From Isoetes taiwanensis (Eukaryota > Streptophyta > Lycopodiopsida > Isoetales > Isoetaceae), in contig JAJEKV010000207.1 in the NCBI GenBank assembly GCA_021234155.1, positions 1 to 64,000 on the forward strand: a stretch of DNA of 64,000 nt. The letters run 5' to 3'. Both the position numbers and the translations under genes were made by a program. The first letter of the stretch is position 1, and each line of letters opens with the position of its first letter. Shown here in pieces: positions 57,271 through 64,000 of this stretch. The notes below the pieces were generated by a model, which ran no database searches, was not told where the DNA came from, and worked only from the letters and a program-made list of their open reading frames with translations.

Positions 57271-60200
57271 GTCCTTTCTGCTATTCCTAAATTGTAATTG
57301 AATATCTTGATTGCCTTTTGGGAATCGAACCCAAATGAAGTCCACTAGGCATTACATTAAATAATGGAAGCAATTTTTGTGATTTGAGTTCCATTAAGCT
57401 GAAACTGTACCCCTCTTGTTGGCAAAATATTCTCGAGCATGAGCTTGATTCTAAAACACAGAAGCTGGGAACCACTTTTACGCACATGAACTTTAATCAC
57501 GTCACAACCAATTCCTTCTAACCGATCGGAAAATGCGCCGCCTTTGCTTGCTAACTTCAAGTTCTCTTTCAATATCGCAATATCATATCACCATTACATT
57601 AGTGGGAATTTCATTTCAAAACTGGGTTGCAAGAACCTTCTACCCACTTCCAAGTGCAGCCATAAATGTCAAACTTGGTGCTGCATCCATCTTACAGTTT
57701 TGCTTAATCTTTAGCAGTATCCAATGTGATTACATCATATATGAAATTATGACATCACATAATCGAGATATCAACACAATCGTTTTTCTAAATTAACGAG
57801 GGACAAGCAAATACGGGCGATAAAAGAAGCAAAGATGGAATACCTAATCACCATAAAGAAACGGAATTAAGTAAACCCGGTTTTTGAAATTACTACATCT
57901 TTTTCTTACGTGTAGGTGGATCACTAGTTAGTAGGCACTCAGATTTTTCTTCCATCAGCTCTTATAGACAAGATGATTCTTCCTCTTTGGGATGATTCAG
58001 ATGAGCACTGGCTCTACATGCAAAATGTTACTCTATCGACTAGCTTTCTTGCTAGTTCCACTTTGGGGGCATTGGGTTTATCAAAGGCTCTTCAACTTCT
58101 CGCTCAACAACATGCTTAGTCTCTAGGTTAAACAAGACCCCATGTTTTGCACTTCACATCTCGATTTGCCCAATTCAAGCCCCTACCCAAACCATCTACT
58201 GCCCTAGTCAAACCATCTCACTCGCCGCACAATTCTATCCATTTAACATCCTCTACGGTTTTACGACCCCAACGTGGATCCCGGCCCTCCACAAAAAGAA
58301 TACTTCGGCATCTATCAAGCAAATCTCCAGAATATTCAAAACCCCCCTCACCCTAGGGTTTCCCCTCGAGCAACCCAGGAAACAATATTGCTGATAAAAG
58401 GAAGTATGCAAATTTGTATCATTAGTTTGAGCATAAGGAAGTATGCAAATCTGTATCATTAGTTTGAGCATCCACTTTACGGACAAATGATATCCACTTT
58501 CCTTTCCACATTATGTTGATACTAAAAGTTTCATCTATATTCCTAATCAACCTCTCATACTACTGAATCCTACTAGGCATAACTGTTATGGCCAATAAAT
58601 CAGCAAATCATGCAGTGGTCCTAAGGTTTCTAGATGGACATCATACTATCACTCTCTAATCAATAATATAATCAACAACTAATAGATATGAGGAATCAAG
58701 GATTAACACAGCTTCGTCAACATTGAGCATGATACCTTTGTACATTTCTAATGCAATAATTACTACTTACAGATGAGACCACAATCACATCATCATTCGG
58801 AGATCGTTCTCTCTAGCTTCCATGCTACAAATAGTCTGCTCTCTTTCCAGAAGTAAGAGCTCCTGCACAAACATAATAAAGTTAAGCCACTTTCAGAGAG
58901 AAAATTCTTACTTACATGTAATCAGACCTGTAGCTGCCTCTGACTGAAGAGATAATGCAAGCCGATGCTGCTGTAGGCTTCTAGCTTTCTTATGTTGCCA
59001 TTGGAATCTGTATGCCTTCAGCCAGAGTATTATCCAGATAGCCTCCTTGAAATAAAAGATTGAAAAGGGCCCTTTTCTCAAATCTTTTGCACTGCTTTTC
59101 CCAGCATGCTAAGGTAAGTAACCCTTTCCATATTTGCAAACCTACATATGTGAATCCATCATGCTGCACACTTCTCCTCATCCAGCCCTATAGAAGGAGC
59201 CGCTTTGCCACCTCCTTTGTAATCTGAACAAAGAATCGTAACAAGTAAGAGGAAGTTCCATAGAGCAAGAACGGAATAAATAACCTGAATGGACATCATA
59301 ATGTCTTACAGGAGATGTGCATCTGCCGCAGCTTCCTCCCTTTGTTCGCCAAGATGCCAATTTTGGGTGAATAGGAAATCGCCACTTATTTGTTGTTGAT
59401 GCTAACGGCATCTTGGCCAGCTTTGATCTCAGAAACAAAATAAGTGCTACAAAAACCTAAGTGCCATAAAAAACACCTATGAAATCTGAGGGTCTGCTTT
59501 GCTAAGCACTAAGAAATCGTGAGCGCCAAGAAAAAACCTGAGCGCCATTGCAAGACCCGATTTGCTCAGCACTAGGTTCCGGATTTTTTGAGTAGGAGAA
59601 GCGGTATGAGTAAGTGAAGCGGCACGTGAGTGAGTGGATTGGCGGCTAACGTAATACCTAATCGGATTTGCACAGAGGCGAAGCGGGAAAGTAGTAGAAC
59701 CAATAGGATGACACTGCCAGGATCACCATCTAGGCCGTTCATTTCGGCCAAAGGGAAAAAAAGGGGTAGATGATTAATAAGAAAACTAAACATGTAAGAA
59801 AATTTTTTACGGTCTAGCAATATCAGGCATATGTTGATCATTTGCAATTGTAGACCTTCCATTTCAACAAATGAAGATTTCGTGGCAAGACGCATGATGC
59901 ATTTGTAGATATTTTTCTCTCTAATTGCACAAATAATGCGTGTCATTTGAGACCATTTGTGCCCAATGTAACATCAAGAACAATCTAGTGCAAAAATTGA
60001 TATACTATCGGAACCGCATATGCTCAAAGCCAGCGCAGCAAATGAGCTTTACAGACAATGCTCACAAAATGTTTGTGCTCATGAGAAATGATAAGCTAAT
60101 ATTCAATTGTACTTCAAATTAAACTCCAGAGATCTTACTCATAATAGAAGCTTCGCACTAAGATTTGCGTAGCTGACCTTATTTAAAGATCTAGTAGCCC

Positions 60201-60430
60201 AGATAATCTTCTATGGCCAATTTTTCTTCAGGTTTTGCTTTAGTTAAAGCCAAAGCCTGATGTTGGACCGTATCAAACTTACCGGCCATAGTATTTTGGA
60301 TCGTATCAACAATATTTTAAACAGTGGCATGCGCCAAGCTGACGAGGGTTTGAAGGTAGCTCCCTTCAATCGATGGATTATGTAGAAAGTGGAAACAACT
60401 CACATGCTCAGTTTCCCATCTCTATCATCT
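57271..60430 (-). other. CACTA interior with possible captured gene pieces
   Basis: On the minus strand a few stretches look coding. 57572-57357 includes KENLKLASKGGAFSDRLEGI and GVQFQLNGTQITKIASI. Around 59035-58925, LWLKAYRFQWQHKKARSLQQ and HRLALSLQSEAATG precede a GT donor. Around 58870-58800 is ELLLLEREQTICSMEAREND. I cannot name the donor gene. A 34-bp tandem duplication lies at about 58400-58470. Plus-strand frames have no motifs. Confidence 0.35.
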
Positions 60431-60435
60431 ATGTT

Positions 60436-60725
60436 AATAACTTAAAGAATCTAGGGTAATCTTTATGAAATATGGGGAATCTAAAGGACTGCAAGAGCCC
60501 CTAGGGGAATCTTCATGAAATATGGGAAATCTAAGGGAATGTAAGGAAACCTTGACTGAATATCAACAAATCTAGAAGGATGTCATGGGAATCTTAGCGA
60601 ACCTAGGGGAATCTATGAGACCCTTTGTGGAATCTTAGGGAATCTAGGGGGATCAATGGGAATCTCAAGTGAATCCTAAAGAAGCTAGTGAAATTTATAT
60701 AGAATATTCGAGAATCTAAGGAATT
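60436..60725 (+). repeat. GGGAATCTA-type degenerate minisatellite in the CACTA interior
   Basis: GGGGAATCTA, GGGAATCTTAG and close variants repeat about 14 times, next to the right subterminal region. Confidence 0.8.
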
Positions 60726-60729
60726 AGAC

Positions 60730-61091
60730 GTTGATGTTACATTAGAAGAGTGTTACATTAGACGTTGACCATACAACGTCTCACGTCGCACGTGCAACGT
60801 GGCGTCGCATGAACTACGTCGGACGTTTCATATGCGACGCCGCGTTATATAAACGACGTTACACGTTGCCCATACGACGTGGCGCGTTGCAGTTCCGACG
60901 TGGTGCATTGATGTTGCAACGTAGGCCATTGCGACGTCTGCTTGAACGTTTGTAATGCGACGTGGCACGTCGCACATGCGACGTCGTGAGAAAATCTTAG
61001 CGACCTTTTAAGAACGCGCGATTATTTTGCGACGTCGACGTTTGCCATACGTCGCAAACCGACGTCGCTAATAGCCCGTTCTCTAGTAGTG
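60730..61091 (-). repeat. CACTA right subterminal repeats
   Basis: Dense ACGTCGCA, GCGACGT and CGTTGC-type motifs, the mirror of the left side. Confidence 0.85.
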
Positions 61092-61679
61092 AGTTTACCA
61101 AAATCCCGAGCACTGACAGGATTAGCACTTTCGGTATTAATGCTTGCTCTTACGGCCATAGCAAGGCAACTACTCTTGGCTGCTAAACTGTCATTGCTGT
61201 TAGACTTCTTCACAAGTTGAATGGAAGCCCTGAGGTTGCTGACCACAATGCTCTTGGCTTACAAATCTTTCAGCTCTTCGCCAAGTACGCTGTCCATTGT
61301 GTCATCCTGCAGAAAATCTAGTAAAACCTCTTTCTTATCGTTGTTAAACAAGCCTTTAGTGGTGCTATGAAATGAAGATAACAATTTTAATACCATCCGA
61401 CGCCTAGTAGAGGCCGTTCTGGTGGATCCTCCCTCTGCTGATGCAATTTTTGCTAATTCTTCTTTAGCTTCCCTTTGTCTTTTCCTTTGGCGTCTTTTAT
61501 GATCCCGTTCTTGTTTCGAGTTCTCTTTCTCTTACCCGTGCTCGGTTTGAGATTTTTAGGCGATTTGCTTCCAAATTAAATGATTGAAGGTATGAACCGG
61601 ATTGATCCACAACCGGATTAAGCGCCATAGCCGTGTGCTTCAGGAAAGGCGCGGGTGGGTCGTGGGTTTAGAAATTCGG

Positions 61680-61745
61680 TGGAGATTGGAAATGGGACGG
61701 GTGGCGTAGGAAATTGGAATGGGACGGGTGGCGTAGGAATGGGGT
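61680..61745. repeat. Tandem duplication upstream of the B transposase start
   Basis: ATTGGAAATGGGACGGGTGG and ATTGGAATGGGACGGGTGG, each followed by CGTAGG, lie head to tail about 60-110 bp before the transposase ATG, so possibly in its 5' leader or promoter. Confidence 0.7.
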
Positions 61746-61814
61746 TGTTGCAGTTCAAGAAATGATTGAATCCGGGCAGTACATGCACTAGGCGCCAAAC
61801 AAACATTTAAAATC

Positions 61815-61900
61815 GCACCACAAATTTGATATATCCCACCACATTTTTAGGGGGGACAGGGGGGACACCCAGGGTGTTCCACTACAACATGCTTTCACCC
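61815..61900 (-). repeat. Transposon B right terminal inverted repeat
   Basis: The outer 25 bp (61876-61900) are the exact inverse of 39577-39601. A G-rich spacer (AGGGGGGACAGGGGGG) separates it from the inner CCCACCACATTT similarity. Confidence 0.85.
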
Positions 61901-62389
61901 AGGACGAAGACTATTTCTAACAAGAGATAATGATCACAATATAATGATGATTAAGAATACAAGGGGAATGCACTCCTATATAGGGGGATATGCCGTCTGC
62001 ATTCAAGGGGTGGCAAAAAACCTCCCATATACGTATTTTTAAGAATCCAATTTTGACTCCTACCTAGGCTAGTGCCAAAACTCCAAAAAAGGACCCCCTA
62101 CCGAATATATATGTAAGTAAGTTAGTAAAAAAAACCCCTCCTCGTCCTGTGCATGCAGATAGGTTATACGTAAAAAAATGGTGAACCCCCTTGTAAGAAT
62201 ATCCCTACCTAGAATAGATAAAATAGCAAGAATAACTGCATTCACTACTAGCTATGAGCAATCTCTCTGACATTCGAAGACATGCAAATGACCATGTGAT
62301 ATGCTTATGGCAAGCATGGAGACCCATGTGGCCAATGCACGATAAAATCAATACGTATAAAATGAGATCCACGTGTTGCAACTGAGGAG

Positions 62390-62721
62390 GAGGACTCTAA
62401 TGCCATGGAAGTAGCCAATAAGAAAAGAGAGGATGGAAAGGACACTGTGAAGGTGAAGAAAAAGATATGGGCATCAGATGGGGATGGTGGGGTTACCAGG
62501 ATGTGGATGGCAAAAGGAGGCTATTTTGTGATGGGCAAGATGTGGTGAGGATAAGCTCCGTAAAAGGAGGAGATTGGGATTGCCACCAGAGGTTTAATTT
62601 TTTGCAAGCACATTGGTACTTGTGCAAGATCATTTATAGTTACTTTCAAGAGGGGATGAATGTAGGATATGTACAAGGGATCTGTTTGGATGACCGAGCT
62701 AATGAGATTCAGCGAGAGTAA
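62390..62721 (+). pseudogene. Unidentified coding fragment
   Basis: Two overlapping frames look protein-like. One is MEVANKKREDGKDTVKVKKK from 62404. The other is 62467-62721, with DVVRISSVKGGDWDCHQRFN and YSYFQEGMNVGYVQ. They shift frame around 62500. The family is unknown. Confidence 0.3.
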
Positions 62722-63345
62722 TAAGAATGGAGGTTGTCAGAATCTCCTACTCTGCCGATTGCGGCCTCTCAAAATGACCGCAGTAAAGAGATCCAATGGG
62801 AGTATATCAATTGGTTTTTTGCCGGAATCACTTACCTGACCAGTGGCAATAGCCAGGTAAGTGATGCACTTGGCAAGTGGGGAGCGTATGTAGTTCTAAT
62901 ATGTTAGGTGTAATCCTTTCGCTATTTTGATTCCATCCTTTGTTGCCAATGTTCCATTTATTATTTTTCTTTCTCCCCCCTTCTTCTTGTCTCCAAGCCT
63001 GACATATCTTCCATCGTTTTTGCTCTTTTCCCTTTTCCATTCTCAAAAGTTGAAGAACTTTTGCTCGAGCTTGAGGAAATTGGTAACTTGAGGATGAGTT
63101 GAGGTTTCTTTGGCATTTTTGACTTCTTCTCCATCATCGGAGCCCGTGAGGCTCCTACTTCTACTTAAGTGGGAAAAACTGCTTAGAGATGTTAGTTTCC
63201 TTATTAATGCTAATAGTACGGATTTTAGTCCTTGAAATCATGCTTCAGGCTGGTCCCTCTCTTGCCGATCCACTTCTTGCGGGTCCAATTGGCAAAGGGC
63301 ACCTTCTATAGGAATCCAAGGCCACACTGGCCTCCCACATAGCAT
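62722..63345. other. No gene seen
   Basis: Mixed sequence with a pyrimidine-rich run near 62955-62995 on the plus strand. No coding or repeat structure found. Confidence 0.45.
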
Positions 63346-63349
63346 ATTT

Positions 63350-64000
63350 TTCCTTTGTAAATCAATTGTTGGATTTGAGCCAACATCATAGAAGTTACAT
63401 GTGGTGTATCTGTTGTGATTTCTATTGCCACAGTAGTTGCTTTGAGCCCTTCTGAGTTAATGACATTGCGCATTGTTTAGCATAGTACCACTTTATTTTA
63501 CCTTACTACTCATTTAGCTACACCCACGCATAAATACATTTATATGCTAAAAGAAATTGTTCGAAGAAATTAAAATAAAAATAGGATTTCATTGATGATT
63601 GTCCCTAGCATTACCACTAGCATTAGCATTATCTTCTTTTTGTTAGTCTTTTAATATTTGGTTATTGTGTTTAGTAATGAAACCTAGTCCCCAGGTCATG
63701 TGCCGTCCCATAACCCGTTGGGTTCCCATGGACGTAAAAATTCATCTTATCTTATATTATCTTATCTTATCTTTATCATATCTTATCTCCAAAGCATTTT
63801 TCTTAAAGTGCAAAGGTATTATTTGGATTGTTCTCATCATTTTCCTACCACAAACAACCCAAATTTCAATTCCAACCAAAGTTGAAGTTTGATCTCTTAA
63901 GAATGAATTCTCACTGAATTACCTGCTTCTTAATTGAGCTATATACAAAATGATAATAGAACAAGACTGGTAGTTGATGAGTAAAGATCATGTATAACAA
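63350..64000. repeat. Dispersed repeat, copy 2, with retroposon-like tail 4
   Basis: Related to 38060-38900 by ordered blocks (ACATCATAGAAGTTACA, CCACAGTAGTTGCTTTGAG, TTTAGCTACACCCACGC, GTTGAAGTTTGATCTCTTAAG, CTTCTTAATTGAGCTATATA). At 63700-63790 the tail GTCCCATAACCCGTTGGGTTCCC is followed by (TTATC)n instead of (TTCTA)n. It runs off the right edge. Confidence 0.7.

Larger units (their letters stand above)
56948..61091. mobile_element. CACTA (En/Spm) transposon, 4,144 bp, apparently non-autonomous
   Basis: Both ends begin CACTACTA and the inverted repeats run about 32 bp (GAACGGGCTATTAGCGACGT) with one mismatch. AGT flanks both sides (56945-56947 and 61092-61094), the 3-bp duplication typical of the superfamily. 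I see no transposase (TNPD) or TNPA gene, so it needs help from a relative. The insertion is in an exon of the B transposase and so is younger than that gene's origin. Confidence 0.95.
54300..61628 (-). pseudogene. Transposon B DDE-type transposase, split by a CACTA element
   Basis: Start at 61628 (MALNPVVDQSGSYLQ). A basic N-terminal part shifts frame near 61505 and has a stop at 61259. The exon is cut by the CACTA element (56948-61091) between FGKL and LGVHPRN, and the frame is continuous if it is removed. The exon ends at a GT donor at 56691 after HAIHYLEESQ. Later pieces: FKTEHPSVMIKQRMFEKLE (~56000), a C-x2-C motif (ECKECGIKKFP, ~55700), VVDLARI (~55400), FSDG in a shifted frame (~55150), WNFFGSNHGKGEHDG (~55050) and ETVVEGIYYRKK (~54370). 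Each has a counterpart in the A transposase. Confidence 0.78.
39577..61900. mobile_element. Transposon B: outer DNA transposon carrying nested A and CACTA elements
   Basis: Its 25-bp termini are perfect inverted repeats (39577-39601 and 61876-61900, beginning GGGTGAAAGCATGTTG). Weaker inverted similarity runs about 70 bp further in. AGGA flanks both ends (39573-39576 and 61901-61904), a 4-bp target duplication. Without the 6.9-kb element A and the 4.1-kb CACTA element, B itself is about 11.2 kb. It carries a plus-strand coiled-coil/RING-like/FCP1-like gene and a minus-strand DDE transposase gene, both decayed, plus several CACCAC/GTGGTG arrays. I do not recognise a named superfamily. Confidence 0.85.

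Noticed and set aside
39577-61900. Helitron or Maverick/Polinton as identity for elements A and B
   Set aside because: TIRs and a 4-bp duplication exclude a Helitron. No polymerase, protease, ATPase or capsid genes are present for a Maverick.

Overview
This is nuclear DNA of a land plant, rich in transposable elements. The evidence is one spliced chloroplast-protein gene (PIFI), plant-type Copia and Ty3/gypsy retrotransposons, a CACTA transposon with a 3-bp target duplication, and a Pol III tRNA-Leu array. I cannot name the species. A seed-free plant is possible but unproven.

Layout. 1-10770 is a tandem array of about 16.3 units of roughly 660-710 bp (the last two full units are shorter). 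Each unit carries one minus-strand tRNA-Leu(UAA) gene. Five copies are perfect 83-nt genes, two are near-perfect and nine are degenerate. 10771-16657 holds an LTR-like segment and a decayed Ty1/copia element. 16658-22275 is a decayed Ty3/gypsy element with two recognisable LTRs. 22276-25532 has a promoter-like patch, a (GATA)n microsatellite and an unrecognised minus-strand coding region. 25533-27520 is PIFI, an apparently intact eight-exon gene and the only clear host protein gene. 27521-39576 is mostly decayed repeats: a 265-bp MITE, a complete 336-bp miniature LTR element (TRIM-like), degenerate tandem repeats and several retroposon-like tails.

39577-61900 is the most unusual part: nested DNA transposons. 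The outer element ('B') has perfect 25-bp terminal inverted repeats (TIRs) and a 4-bp AGGA target duplication. Inside it sits a relative ('A', 42751-49680) with its own TIRs. Both have the same two-gene plan: a plus-strand gene encoding coiled coil, RING-like zinc-binding region and FCP1/NIF-type HAD domain, and a minus-strand gene for a DDE-type transposase with the motifs DFAENY, SDG and HGKGEHDG. A lies in an intron of B's plus-strand gene. A 4.1-kb CACTA element (56948-61091, target duplication AGT) has split an exon of B's transposase; removing it restores the reading frame. B, but not A, carries several GTGGTG/CACCAC minisatellites.

The A genes are nearly intact apart from a stop codon and a few one-base frame breaks. 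The B genes are older and more decayed. I infer that RING/FCP1-like plus DDE transposase is the basic gene set of a transposon family I cannot match to a named superfamily.
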